Shown here one piece after another: positions 36,793-45,698 of a stretch of 64,000 nucleotides of DNA. The stretch covers positions 1,364,001-1,428,000 of the forward strand of contig NZ_QRBB01000001.1 of NCBI RefSeq assembly GCF_003363135.1, written 5' to 3'. Within the stretch, counting starts at the first letter, position 1; every line of letters starts with the position of its first letter. Both the position numbers and the translations under genes were made by a program. The notes under the pieces were generated by a model, which saw only the letters and a list, made by a program, of their open reading frames with translations, was not told where the DNA came from and ran no database searches. This DNA is from Alteriqipengyuania lutimaris. Its GTDB lineage: Bacteria; Pseudomonadota; Alphaproteobacteria; Sphingomonadales; Sphingomonadaceae.

Positions 36793-38573
36793 ACGAAAAA
36801 GCTTCTCCCGTGCGCCTGCGCAGCCGCGACTGGTTCGACAATGCCGAACGGATGGACATGACCGCGCTCTATCTCGAGCGGTTCATGAATTACGGCGTCA
36901 CGCCCGAGGAACTGCGCAGCGGCAAGCCGATCATCGGCATCGCGCAGTCGGGCAGCGACCTCTCACCCTGCAACCGCATCCATATCGAACTGGCGAAGCG
37001 CACGCGCGACGGCATCCGCGACGCGGGCGGCATTCCGATCGAATTCCCGGTCCACCCGATCTTCGAGAATTGCCGCCGGCCGACCGCCGCGCTCGATCGC
37101 AACCTGCTCTATCTAGGGCTGGTCGAGCTACTCAACGGCTACCCGATCGACGGCGTGGTTTTGACGACCGGCTGCGACAAGACCACGCCGAGCCAGATCA
37201 TGGCCGCATCGACGGTCGACATCCCCGCTATCGTGCTTAGCGGCGGGCCGATGCTCGACGGCTGGCACGAGGGCGAACTGGTCGGCAGCGGCACGGTCAT
37301 CTGGCGCAGCCGCCGCAAGCTGGCGGCGGGCGAGATTACCGAAGAGGAATTCCTCAACCGCGCAACCTCCAGCGCGCCGAGCGCGGGGCATTGCAATTCG
37401 ATGGGCACCGCCAGCACGATGAACGCGGTCGCCGAAACGCTCGGCCTTAGCCTGACCGGCTGCGCCGCAATCCCGGCGCCCTATCGCGAGCGTGGGCAGG
37501 TCGCCTACCGAACCGGGCGGCGGATCGTGGAAATGGTGCACGAGGATCTGAAGCCCTCCGACATCCTGACGCACGATGCCTTCCTCAACGCAGTCGCCGC
37601 AGTCAGCGTGCTGGGCGGATCGTCCAACGCACAGCCGCATATCCAGGCGATGGCGGCACATGCGGGCGTGCGGCTGGAGCCGAGCGTGTGGCAGGATCAC
37701 GGCTATGACCTGCCGCTCCTGCTCAACATGCAGCCCGCAGGCGAATATCTGGGCGAGCGCTTCCACCGCGCCGGCGGCGTTCCCGCCGTTCTGTGGGAAT
37801 TGCTGCAAGCGGGCGTGCTCAAGGGCGATGTGCGAACCTGCACCGGCGCGACGATCGCGGAAAACCTTGCGGGCCGCGAAACGAAGGATCGCGAGATGAT
37901 CCGCCCGTTCGCCGATCCGCTGATGGAGAAGGCGGGCTTCCTTGTCCTGTCGGGCAACCTGTTCGACTTCGGCATACTCAAGACTTCGGTCATCTCGGAC
38001 GAGTTCCGCGCCCGCTATCTCTCGCGCCCCGGCAAGGAAGGCGTGTTCGAGGCGCGGGCGGTCGTCTTCGACGGGTCGGACGACTACCACCACCGGATCA
38101 ACGACCCCGACCTGAACATCGACGAGGACTGCATTCTCGTCATTCGCGGATCGGGTGTGATCGGCTGGCCGGGCAGCGCCGAGGTGGTCAACATGCAGCC
38201 ACCCGACGCGCTGATCCGCGCGGGCACGCAATGGCTGCCGACGCTGGGCGACGGCCGCCAGTCGGGCACCAGCGACAGCCCCTCGATCCTCAACATCTCG
38301 CCCGAAAGCGCAGTGGGAGGCGGGCTCGCCTGGCTGCGCACGGGCGACATCATCCGTGTCGACCTCAACGAAGGCACCTGCAATGCCGACGTCGAGAAGG
38401 CGGAGATCGAACGGCGGCTTGCGGAAGAGAGCATTCCGGAAACGCCCGCCCACAACACACCGTGGGAAGAGCTGTTCCGTGAGAAGACCGGCCAGCTGGG
38501 CGAGGGCGGGGTGATGGATTTCGCGCTCAAGTACCGCGGCACGTCGAGGAAGCTGCCGAGGCACAACCACTAG
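36789..38573 (+). CDS. xylD: D-xylonate dehydratase (IlvD/EDD family)
   Basis: This 594-residue protein closely resembles Caulobacter XylD: RSRDWFDN at the start, MTALYLERFMNYG, then KPIIGIAQSGSDLSPCNR. The three cysteines expected to hold the 2Fe-2S cluster are C61 (LSPCNR), C129 (TTGCDKTTP) and C202 (AGHCNSMG), one residue offset from the positions known for the Caulobacter enzyme. The Mg-binding and catalytic region near GGSSNAQPHIQAMA and SGTSDSPSILN is intact. It converts D-xylonate to 2-keto-3-deoxy-D-xylonate in the cytoplasm, the third Weimberg step. It follows the lacI gene with an ATGA overlap. L-arabinonate dehydratase is an alternative specificity, less likely given the neighbours. 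Confidence 0.92.
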   Translation: MNEKASPVRLRSRDWFDNAERMDMTALYLERFMNYGVTPEELRSGKPIIGIAQSGSDLSPCNRIHIELAKRTRDGIRDAGGIPIEFPVHPIFENCRRPTAALDRNLLYLGLVELLNGYPIDGVVLTTGCDKTTPSQIMAASTVDIPAIVLSGGPMLDGWHEGELVGSGTVIWRSRRKLAAGEITEEEFLNRATSSAPSAGHCNSMGTASTMNAVAETLGLSLTGCAAIPAPYRERGQVAYRTGRRIVEMVHEDLKPSDILTHDAFLNAVAAVSVLGGSSNAQPHIQAMAAHAGVRLEPSVWQDHGYDLPLLLNMQPAGEYLGERFHRAGGVPAVLWELLQAGVLKGDVRTCTGATIAENLAGRETKDREMIRPFADPLMEKAGFLVLSGNLFDFGILKTSVISDEFRARYLSRPGKEGVFEARAVVFDGSDDYHHRINDPDLNIDEDCILVIRGSGVIGWPGSAEVVNMQPPDALIRAGTQWLPTLGDGRQSGTSDSPSILNISPESAVGGGLAWLRTGDIIRVDLNEGTCNADVEKAEIERRLAEESIPETPAHNTPWEELFREKTGQLGEGGVMDFALKYRGTSRKLPRHNH

Positions 38574-38600
38574 GCACAGGACGCAATGGGGGAGAAGGCG

Positions 38601-40511
38601 ATGCGCAGGACAATCGGACGGCTGATGGCGCTGGCGCTGCTGGCGACGACACCGGTACTCGCCACCCCGCTCGCCGCGCAGGCGACCGAGGCGAGCACGC
38701 CCGGCGTGAACCCGATCATCCGCGACCGCTTCACCGCCGATCCCGCGCCGCTGGTGGTGGGCGACCGGCTCTATCTCTATGTCGGGCACGACCAGGCCGA
38801 GCCCGGCGAGATGTTCAACATGCGCGAATGGCTGGTCTATTCCACCGACGATATGCGCAGCTGGACCGATCACGGCCCGATCATGCGGCAGACCGACTTC
38901 GCCTGGTCGAAGCAGGATGCCTGGGCGGCGCAGGCGATCGAGAAGGACGGTCGCTTCTGGTTTTACGCCACCGTCGAACACGACGATACGAAGCCCGGCA
39001 AAGCTATCGGCGTGGCGGTATCCGACAGCCCGACCGGGCCCTTCGTCGATGCGAAGGGATCCGCGCTGATCTCCAACGACATGACGCCCAAGGGCACGCA
39101 TAGCTGGGAAGACATCGACCCGACCGTGCTGACCGACGACGACGGGACCACGTGGATCGCCTGGGGTAACCGGCAGGCCTATATCGCCCGGCTCAAGCCC
39201 AACATGATCGAGATCGACGGGCCGATCCGGGAGATCACGCCGCCCCACTTCGAGGAAGGCCCGTGGCTGCACAAGCGCGGAGATCTCTACTACCTCACCT
39301 ACGCCTCGCTCGACCGCGAGACCCATACCGACGAGCGGGTCTCCTACGCCACCGCCACTTCGCTTGATGGCGAATGGACCTATCGCGGCGAACTGACCGG
39401 ATCGGGGAAGAACAGCTTCACGATCCATCCCGGCATCGCGCAGTTCGACGGCCAGTGGTACATCTTCCTGCACAACGCATCGCTCACCATCGGCGATCGC
39501 GAGGGCGCGCTCGGCCGGCGTGCGGTGACGGTGGAATATCTCGAATACAACGAGGACGGCACGCTGAAGCCCGTTGTCCAGACCGACGCTGGCGTCACTG
39601 CGCCACGGCCGGATTCGGGACAGGCGGATTCCGAACAGCCGGATTCGGGGCAGGGCGCGCAAATGGTCCCGATCCCCGCGCCTGCGCAGCCGGACGCGAT
39701 CCCGCTCGGCACCGGCCCACTGCCGGGTGCGCAGAATGCCGAGAGCTGGCATCGCCAATACGGCAGTGAGTTCGCGCGCAACGTGACCGAGGCCACTCTG
39801 ACCCCCTTCCTGCCCGATCCGGACAAGGCCACCGGCGCGGCAGTGATCGTCGCACCGGGCGGCGGCTTTCGCACGCTGTCGATGTCGAACGAGGGCTGGG
39901 AGGTCGCACGGGCGCTGGCTGACCGGGGCGTCGCAGCCTTCGTGCTCAAGTACCGGCTCAATCAGACGCCTGCGGACATGGCGGGGTTCGAGCAGTCGAT
40001 GCGCGAAATGTTCGCGGGCGCTGCGCGCCCGCAGCGGCCCGCGCCGGATTCGGCAGGCACCATGCTGGCGCCTCAAATCGCCGATGCCAACGCCGCCTTC
40101 GCGCTGATCCGCGCGCGGGCGGAAGAGTGGGGCGTCGATCCGGACAGGGTGGGAATGGTCGGTTTCTCGGCAGGCGCGATGCTGACCATGGCGACCACGC
40201 TCACCAGCGAGGAAGCGCGTCCCGCCTTTATCGGCGACATCTACGGACCATTGGGCGCTGCCGAGGTGCCGGCGGATGCGCCCCCCCCGCTGTTCGTGGC
40301 GCTTGCGGCGGACGATCCGCTGTTCGGCAATAGCGGTTTCGGCCTGATCGAAAGCTGGCGCGCAGCCCAGCGGCCGGTCGAGTTCCACCTCTACGAGCAG
40401 GGCGGCCACGGCTTCGGCATGTATCCCAAGGAAACCACCAGCACCGGCTGGTTCGATGCCTTTGCCGCCTGGTTGGCCATGCGCGGCTACGCGCAGCCGG
40501 TGGAGGACTGA
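38601..40511 (+). CDS. GH43 glycosidase fused to alpha/beta-hydrolase esterase
   Basis: This is a two-enzyme protein of 636 residues with a signal peptide (LMALALLATTPVLATPLAAQ). Residues 30-330 form a GH43 five-blade propeller: the base aspartate in FTADPAPLVVGDRLYLYVG, a further aspartate in SWEDIDPTVLTDDDGT and the acid glutamate in FEEGPWLHKRGDLYYLTY. A glutamine- and serine-rich linker (residues 333-375) repeats PDSGQ. Residues 380-636 are an esterase domain of the acetylxylan/feruloyl type, with VIVAPGGGFRTLS (oxyanion loop), the nucleophile in VGMVGFSAGAML and GGHGFGMYP for the histidine. It probably removes an arabinosyl or xylosyl unit and an ester group from the same chain. ATG 38601 has GGGGGAG upstream; ATG 38586 is less well placed. 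Confidence 0.85.
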   Translation: MRRTIGRLMALALLATTPVLATPLAAQATEASTPGVNPIIRDRFTADPAPLVVGDRLYLYVGHDQAEPGEMFNMREWLVYSTDDMRSWTDHGPIMRQTDFAWSKQDAWAAQAIEKDGRFWFYATVEHDDTKPGKAIGVAVSDSPTGPFVDAKGSALISNDMTPKGTHSWEDIDPTVLTDDDGTTWIAWGNRQAYIARLKPNMIEIDGPIREITPPHFEEGPWLHKRGDLYYLTYASLDRETHTDERVSYATATSLDGEWTYRGELTGSGKNSFTIHPGIAQFDGQWYIFLHNASLTIGDREGALGRRAVTVEYLEYNEDGTLKPVVQTDAGVTAPRPDSGQADSEQPDSGQGAQMVPIPAPAQPDAIPLGTGPLPGAQNAESWHRQYGSEFARNVTEATLTPFLPDPDKATGAAVIVAPGGGFRTLSMSNEGWEVARALADRGVAAFVLKYRLNQTPADMAGFEQSMREMFAGAARPQRPAPDSAGTMLAPQIADANAAFALIRARAEEWGVDPDRVGMVGFSAGAMLTMATTLTSEEARPAFIGDIYGPLGAAEVPADAPPPLFVALAADDPLFGNSGFGLIESWRAAQRPVEFHLYEQGGHGFGMYPKETTSTGWFDAFAAWLAMRGYAQPVED

Positions 40512-40746
40512 GCGCTCGGCAGAGCTGTCCTACTTGGCAGGCAGGGGCCATGATGCCGCTGCTCTTTGATCTTGTAGGAATGTTGCGCTGTGCGTGGCCA
40601 AGTCGCTCGCTGGAAGGCGGACCGCGCGCCCGAATGGAAGGTGACACCCGCGAGCGCGCCGATGAGGGCAATGGCGAGGATTTGCAGGCTCCCGGGGGCG
40701 AGCAGAGTTTTCGTAAAATACCCCTGTCGGTGTGTCAGAATGCTCG

Positions 40747-41619
40747 TCAGCCTTGATCGGCCTCGATCCGCAGCGCGATACCCACCGCGCAGCCGGGCTG
40801 CACGATGGGCATCGCCTCGGGCGACTGGTTGAGCGCATCGGGCGGGTGGCTCACCGGCTCGATGCAAAGCTCCTCGCCGCCGGGTGGCGCGAAGATGTGA
40901 ACGTGTGGAGCGCCGAAGCCGCGCAGACGGATGGTGCCGTGGGTATCGGTGACGGTGGCCGCACCGCTCCACCCGGTGAAGCAGTGATCGACCAGCGTGT
41001 CGGGCAGGGCGCTTCCCTCGCTCCATGGCGCTAGGCTGTCGGCAGGATGCCCGGTGCCATCGGCAAGAGCGTCACCATCGATGCCGAGCATCTGGTGAGC
41101 GTCGAAGGCGATGCGGCTATCGGGCGCGCGGCGGAAGTAGGGATGCAGGCCGGAGCCGAGCGGGGCGGGTTCGTCAGCCCGGTTCTCGACGATCAGGCGA
41201 ATGGTGCACCCAGCCTTGTCGAGCGCAATGTGCTGGTGCGCGCGATAGGGCCAGGGCCAGTCCGCGCCACCGGGGTAGTCGTCCTCCAGCAGCGCGCTGG
41301 TCTCATCGTGCCGGATGACGCGCCATTCGCGGAGCCAGCCCGTGCCGTGGAGCGGATGCGGGTGGTCGCCGAGGTTGGGATCGAGCGCCACCTCGCGCCC
41401 GCCGAAGCGGAAGCAGCCGTGAGCGATGCGGTTGCAGTAGGGGACGAGCGGGAAGCAGGCCGATTGCAACGGATGGTCGGCCCTGTCGGCCATGGTTCGC
41501 AGGACCGGTGTGTCGCCGAGTGTCAGCGCGGACAGGCAGCCGCCCACGCCGGGGCGCAGGCGCGCCTCCCACGCACCAGCCGCCAGCACGATGTCAGGCA
41601 AGCCCGCCGGTCTCCGCAT
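40747..41619 (-). CDS. Aldose 1-epimerase family protein
   Basis: This encodes 290 residues of the galactose-mutarotase fold. PLVPYCNRIAHGCFRFGG holds the conserved NRI segment, GDHPHPLHGTGWLREW gives the catalytic His-Gly-x-Gly, and GSGLHPYFRR and HVHIFAPPGGEELCIEPVS contain the second histidine and the glutamate. It interconverts alpha and beta anomers, feeding the beta-xylose preferred by XylB or the permease. It is the last gene of the minus-strand unit that starts with xylX and overlaps the GH5 gene end by about 26 bp. GTG 41625 is an alternative start two codons upstream. Confidence 0.88.
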   Translation of the reverse strand: MRRPAGLPDIVLAAGAWEARLRPGVGGCLSALTLGDTPVLRTMADRADHPLQSACFPLVPYCNRIAHGCFRFGGREVALDPNLGDHPHPLHGTGWLREWRVIRHDETSALLEDDYPGGADWPWPYRAHQHIALDKAGCTIRLIVENRADEPAPLGSGLHPYFRRAPDSRIAFDAHQMLGIDGDALADGTGHPADSLAPWSEGSALPDTLVDHCFTGWSGAATVTDTHGTIRLRGFGAPHVHIFAPPGGEELCIEPVSHPPDALNQSPEAMPIVQPGCAVGIALRIEADQG

Positions 41620-42922
41620 GGTCACGGATCAGCGCGAGCATCTCCGCATCGGTGTCGAAATTGCCGAACCAGCCCTGCGGTTCGTGCGGCGGATCGCCCA
41701 TATACTGGAGGTCGCCGTCGCGGAAACGGGCATCGGAGTGCGCGGCGCGCGCCTCCCCGTTCCAGGCCCAGAAGTTACTGCCCTGCGTCGGGCCGCCGCT
41801 CGCCCAGCCGCGCTCAACCGCGTCATAGATCTCGCGGTAGAAGCGCTGGCGGAACTCAGTGGTGGCCGAAGGCGCGGAGGCTTCGCCGTCGCGCGGGAAG
41901 CCGAACTCCTCGATCAGCAGCGGCTTGCCGGCCTCGCGCGCCAGCCGCTCGTGCGCAGCGATATAGGCGCGGGTGTTCGCCTCGACCGTGGGCCAGGTGC
42001 CCGCGAGATCGTCGCCCTTGGCCCAGCCCCAGACCAGCGGCCAGATATGCGCGGTGAGGTAGTCCATGGTGCGATGCGCGCGCAGCACCACCGCTTCCTG
42101 CCCGTTGGCGGCGTGGGTGCCTTCCTGACCGAGGCTGACCATCTGACGGGGAGCGAGCTTGCGGATGCGTGCCGCAGTCGCGTCGATCCATTCGACATAA
42201 GCATCGGCATTGCGCGCGATCGCAGCATCGCTGCCGCCCGGCCGCGGCTCGTTGGCGAGCTGCCACGAGAACAACGCGGGGTCGTCCGCATAGCGCCGCC
42301 CGGTGATGGAATTGGTGCGGCCCACGACGCGATCGAGATGCGCATTGTAAAGCTTACGCGCCTGCGGATTGGAATAGAACTGCGCGGTCGAATTGGCGAA
42401 GGCGGGCCAGGGATGGGCGGGGTCGCCCATGTCCATATACTCGCCCGTCGCGCGCCACAGCAGCGTCTGCAGCCCTCCGGACCATTCCCAGAAGTTGGAG
42501 AGGACCAGCACTGCGGTCATCCCGCGCCTTGCGATCTCGGCCATCGCGAAGTCGAGACCCTCGAACAGCACGGCGTTGGGCGTGCCGTTGGGCCCAGTGA
42601 AGCCGGGCTTGATTGAATTGTTGAGCGGTCCTTCCTCGCCCGAGGCCATGATCCGCAGGTTGTTGACGCCGATTCGCTGCAACCGGTCGAACTCGCGCAC
42701 CAGCCGCGCGCGGTTGCCATAGGGCGCATCGGCGCCAAGCCAGGCGGCGTACCACATGTTCGCGCCCACGATCCGGTAGGGCAGGTCACCCCGGCTGAAT
42801 CCCGTGTCCTCGCGGCGCACGAAAGCCGGTGCGCTCGCGTTTGGTGTCACGCAGCCGGTGAGCGAGACCATGGCTGCCAGCGCCGCACCCTGGACAAGGA
42901 CGCTGCGGCGATCGAATGTCAC
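41594..42922 (-). CDS. GH5 endo-beta-mannanase-like lipoprotein
   Basis: The protein has 442 residues from GTG 42922, which overlaps the acetylesterase stop (GTGA). The leader RRSVLVQGAALAAMVSLTGC is a Tat-like start ending in a lipobox cysteine. The barrel begins YRIVGANMWYAAWLG. The acid/base glutamate is in SWQLANEPRPGG and the nucleophile in KPLLIEEFGFPRDG, with HIWPLVWGW at the conserved His strand. The pattern NMWYxAWLG and LANEPRP resembles bacterial and plant-type GH5 subfamily 7 mannanases. A mannan activity inside a xylose operon would broaden the locus to mixed hemicellulose, though substrate cannot be fixed by eye. Confidence 0.82.
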   Translation of the reverse strand: MTFDRRSVLVQGAALAAMVSLTGCVTPNASAPAFVRREDTGFSRGDLPYRIVGANMWYAAWLGADAPYGNRARLVREFDRLQRIGVNNLRIMASGEEGPLNNSIKPGFTGPNGTPNAVLFEGLDFAMAEIARRGMTAVLVLSNFWEWSGGLQTLLWRATGEYMDMGDPAHPWPAFANSTAQFYSNPQARKLYNAHLDRVVGRTNSITGRRYADDPALFSWQLANEPRPGGSDAAIARNADAYVEWIDATAARIRKLAPRQMVSLGQEGTHAANGQEAVVLRAHRTMDYLTAHIWPLVWGWAKGDDLAGTWPTVEANTRAYIAAHERLAREAGKPLLIEEFGFPRDGEASAPSATTEFRQRFYREIYDAVERGWASGGPTQGSNFWAWNGEARAAHSDARFRDGDLQYMGDPPHEPQGWFGNFDTDAEMLALIRDHAETGGLA

Positions 42923-44817
42923 GGAGACACTTCCAGCTCGAAGCCGGGGATGGGCAGGCCACGCGCATCGTACAGATTGACGATCGGCGCATCGGACCAC
43001 GCGTGACGGACGCGCGCGACGGTTCGGCCGCTCTCGACCGGGATCGCCACAGTGGCGCCCTCGATCCGCGCATCGGCCCAGCGGCAGGTGCCGTCAGGGG
43101 AACACGCCTCGATACCCAGCGGAGCCGCTCCGCCGAATGCGCGCAAGTCACCTTCGACGCCTTCGAAGCGAACCACGATCCGGTCGCCCTCGCGGGTCGC
43201 ACCGGCAGGCATCGGCATCGGCGTGCCTTGCGCCGCGGCGGCCAGCCGCTTGCCCAGATCGTTCTTGTTCGCCGGGTGGATATCGGTCGGCTCGCCAATG
43301 TCGATCGCGGTTACAAGCGCGGCGTTCCCGTCCGCCGCCACCCCGTCGAGCTGGTCCTGCCGCACCTGCGCCCAGGCGGACTCGGTCGGTTCGCTGTGCC
43401 GCTGGCCGTAATCGGCAAGCTGGACGACCAGCATGCGCGTTTGCGGGCCGAACTGTCGCCGCCAGCCCGCAAACAGTTCACGCAGCTTCACGTCGTAGTC
43501 CGGCTGGCCCACGTCGGCCTCGCCCTGGTACCACGCCACACCTGCCAGACGCATCGGGCCGAGCGGGGCGATCATCGCATTGTGCATGACGCCCAAGCCC
43601 GCATTGGCATCCCACGGCGCACGCGGCGGGACGCCTTCGACCGTACCGATGGAATATTCCCAGTCGGCGCCGAGCGGGATCGTGCTGCCGCCGTGCGTGG
43701 TGAAGAACAGCCGCTCCGGCCCCGCAAAGAAGCCTCCGGTGTCCCACATGTTGTTGGCGGCGATCAGGACTTCGTTTTCGCCTTCGCGCAGGTACTGGGC
43801 GGGCACGCGATAGGTGCGCTCGACGGCCCAGCCGAATGTGTAGCCGACCGGATTGCCATTGACCCAGGTGAGGTCGAGATCGTCGATCGCGCCAATCGAA
43901 AGCGCGCCTTCGCCGCTTGCCTGCTCGGCAGTTAGCGTGAAGGTCTGCCGCAGCCAGACATTGGCGCGCGGGTTCTCGTCGAGCCCGGTGCCTTCCCAGT
44001 CGTTCCAGAACGAGAACTGGGGGATCGGCTGCCAGTCAAGCATCGAACTGTCGGTCCACGGCTCGCGGCCGTTGTCGTTGGCGCGCCACCAGTCGTACCA
44101 CTGGGGAACGAAGGCCTGCGCCGCGGCCAGCGGATCGCGTTCGTACACCCGAAGCTGTTCCAGCGTGTCCTCGCCGTAGAGCACGCGCACGCTCTCGGGC
44201 GTCAGCCATGCGCTGGCGGCGCTGCCGCCCCAGTTCGAGTGGATCAGGCCCAGCGGCACGTCCGGATGATCCGCGCGCAGCTGCTTGCCCATGAAGAAGC
44301 AGGCCGCGGAAAATTCCTCCACGCTCTCGCGCGTCGCGGGCTGCCAGGCGCCCGGTTCACTGAGAGTGTCCTGCGGTACCGGGGCAGTCGTCTGCGCGAC
44401 CTTGAACAGGCGAATGCCATCGTCCGGTGCCAGCCGCAGCTCGGTGAAGGTATTGAGCGCGCGAGTCACCGGCAGTTCCATGTTCGACTGGCCCGAACAC
44501 AGGTAGACGTCGCCAATCAGGAGGTTGTCGACCTTCGTCTCGCCGCTCGCATCGCGCAGCGACAAGCTGATCGGTGTCTCGCTCGCTTTCCGCGCCGGGA
44601 AGCTCAGAGTGAAAGCGCCCTCGCGATCCGCCTTCGCGCTCACCTGATCGCCGCCGAGCGATCCGGTGACCGTGCCCTCCGGCGTCGCGGTCCCTGCGAC
44701 GAGGATGGGCTCGCCGCGCTGGAGCACCATGCCTTCGCCGTAAGCCGGACCGAGAGTGGGTGCGGCCGAGGCGGACCCGGCAACGATCAGTGCCGCCAAG
44801 CCGAACGCGTATTTCAT
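42919..44817 (-). CDS. Sialate-O-acetylesterase-type (SGNH) carbohydrate deacetylase
   Basis: The 632-residue protein has a signal peptide (MKYAFGLAALIVAGSASA). An SGNH hydrolase starts at GDVYLCSGQSNMELPV (serine in GQSNM), IHSNWGGSAASAWLT forms the oxyanion region, and WYQGEADVGQPDYD plus DIHPANKNDLGKRL supply the Asp-x-x-His pair. It is interrupted by a jelly-roll insertion, as in 9-O-acetylesterases. In hemicellulose loci such proteins act as acetyl-xylan or acetyl-xyloglucan esterases, and sialic acid is not expected here. It is translationally coupled on both sides: ATGA with xylC upstream and GTGA with the GH5 gene downstream. Confidence 0.88.
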   Translation of the reverse strand: MKYAFGLAALIVAGSASAAPTLGPAYGEGMVLQRGEPILVAGTATPEGTVTGSLGGDQVSAKADREGAFTLSFPARKASETPISLSLRDASGETKVDNLLIGDVYLCSGQSNMELPVTRALNTFTELRLAPDDGIRLFKVAQTTAPVPQDTLSEPGAWQPATRESVEEFSAACFFMGKQLRADHPDVPLGLIHSNWGGSAASAWLTPESVRVLYGEDTLEQLRVYERDPLAAAQAFVPQWYDWWRANDNGREPWTDSSMLDWQPIPQFSFWNDWEGTGLDENPRANVWLRQTFTLTAEQASGEGALSIGAIDDLDLTWVNGNPVGYTFGWAVERTYRVPAQYLREGENEVLIAANNMWDTGGFFAGPERLFFTTHGGSTIPLGADWEYSIGTVEGVPPRAPWDANAGLGVMHNAMIAPLGPMRLAGVAWYQGEADVGQPDYDVKLRELFAGWRRQFGPQTRMLVVQLADYGQRHSEPTESAWAQVRQDQLDGVAADGNAALVTAIDIGEPTDIHPANKNDLGKRLAAAAQGTPMPMPAGATREGDRIVVRFEGVEGDLRAFGGAAPLGIEACSPDGTCRWADARIEGATVAIPVESGRTVARVRHAWSDAPIVNLYDARGLPIPGFELEVSP

Positions 44818-45698
44818 CCCAGCTTCGCCAGCGGCTGCGCAAAACCTTTCACCGGCGCATCGAACGCGAACAGGCTCCCGGCGAGGGGATATTCCTCCAT
44901 GTCGGCAGGCTCCATGTTCTTGGTAGCGGTGGTGACGTAGCCGGTGCCGAAATCGGTCCCGCCGAAGGCCATCTTGGTGATGTCGCGCGCAGGCATCGCG
45001 ATCGTCGCCACCAGTTCGCCATCGGGCGAGAAGCGTGCCACGCGGCTGCCCAGGTAAAGTCCGGTCCACACGTGATCCTCGGCATCGACCACTGGGCCGT
45101 CGGGGTAGGCATCGGGGAACAGCGCCCCGGTATCGGCGAAGGGCCGCGCATCGCCGACGCCATCGGCCGACAGGTCCGCGACCATCATCTTCTGCGATCC
45201 GGTGTCGGTGAAGTAGATACGGTCGCCTGCGGCACTCACCGCCGGGCCGTTGGTGATGGTGATGCCGGAAGGACCCGCAGGCCTGATATCGCCGCGGTCG
45301 AAGACGTAGAAACGGCCCGAGGCGCTGCCTTCGCTATCGTCCATCGATCCGAACCAGACGCGCCCCCAGGGATCGGTGCAGGCATCGTTGAGCCGGTTGC
45401 CCGCAGGTTCTCCCGGAACCGCCATCAACTTCGCAAACGCCTTTTGCTCGGGATCAAAGGTGTAGAGCCCATCCTTCAGGCCGCACAGCAGCCCCCCCCC
45501 TTCTGCAGGCAGCGCCCAGCCGATCTGGTCGGGCGCCTCGGCGAAGGAATTGCTCCCCGTGTCGGGATCGTAGTGCCACAGGCGGTGCCGCTTGATATCG
45601 ACGAACCATACGATCTGTCGTCCGGCATCCCACAGCACGCCCTCGCCGAGCTTGCTCTGGGCGTCGAGGACGCTGCGAACTTCGGCCTTTATCTCCAT
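44814..45698 (-). CDS. xylC: SMP-30/gluconolactonase family sugar lactonase (xylonolactonase)
   Basis: This encodes 294 residues of a six-bladed propeller. LGEGVLWDAGRQIVWFVDI carries the first metal-ligand glutamate, LNDACTDPWGRVWFGSMD the asparagine and conserved NDG-type loop, and FPDAYPDGPVVDAEDHVW the catalytic aspartate region (LPDG-like). The N-terminus KLGEG-x-W matches the family exactly. It opens D-xylonolactone to D-xylonate, the second Weimberg step. The gene lies directly between xylB (10-bp overlap) and the acetylesterase (ATGA), as in the Caulobacter xylXABCD idea of a compact pathway operon. Lactonases of this family are often broad, so L-arabinonolactone may also be used. Confidence 0.88.
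   Translation of the reverse strand: MEIKAEVRSVLDAQSKLGEGVLWDAGRQIVWFVDIKRHRLWHYDPDTGSNSFAEAPDQIGWALPAEGGGLLCGLKDGLYTFDPEQKAFAKLMAVPGEPAGNRLNDACTDPWGRVWFGSMDDSEGSASGRFYVFDRGDIRPAGPSGITITNGPAVSAAGDRIYFTDTGSQKMMVADLSADGVGDARPFADTGALFPDAYPDGPVVDAEDHVWTGLYLGSRVARFSPDGELVATIAMPARDITKMAFGGTDFGTGYVTTATKNMEPADMEEYPLAGSLFAFDAPVKGFAQPLAKLG

Noticed and set aside
37128..40409. 1093-codon open frame on the minus strand, antisense to xylD and GH43/esterase
   Set aside because: The translation is rich in Arg, His, Asp and Gly with no domain motifs and mirrors the codon bias of the plus-strand genes. It is the usual shadow of high-GC coding DNA.
40512..40746. Possible small membrane peptide on the minus strand (segment SLQILAIALIGALAGVTF)
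   Set aside because: One hydrophobic stretch is present, but there is no start codon with a ribosome-binding site in the right place and the flanking residues look random.
42919..45069. Sialic acid metabolism suggested by the sialate-O-acetylesterase family name
   Set aside because: No sialidase, lyase or sialic transporter is present. In this context the family acts as a hemicellulose deacetylase.
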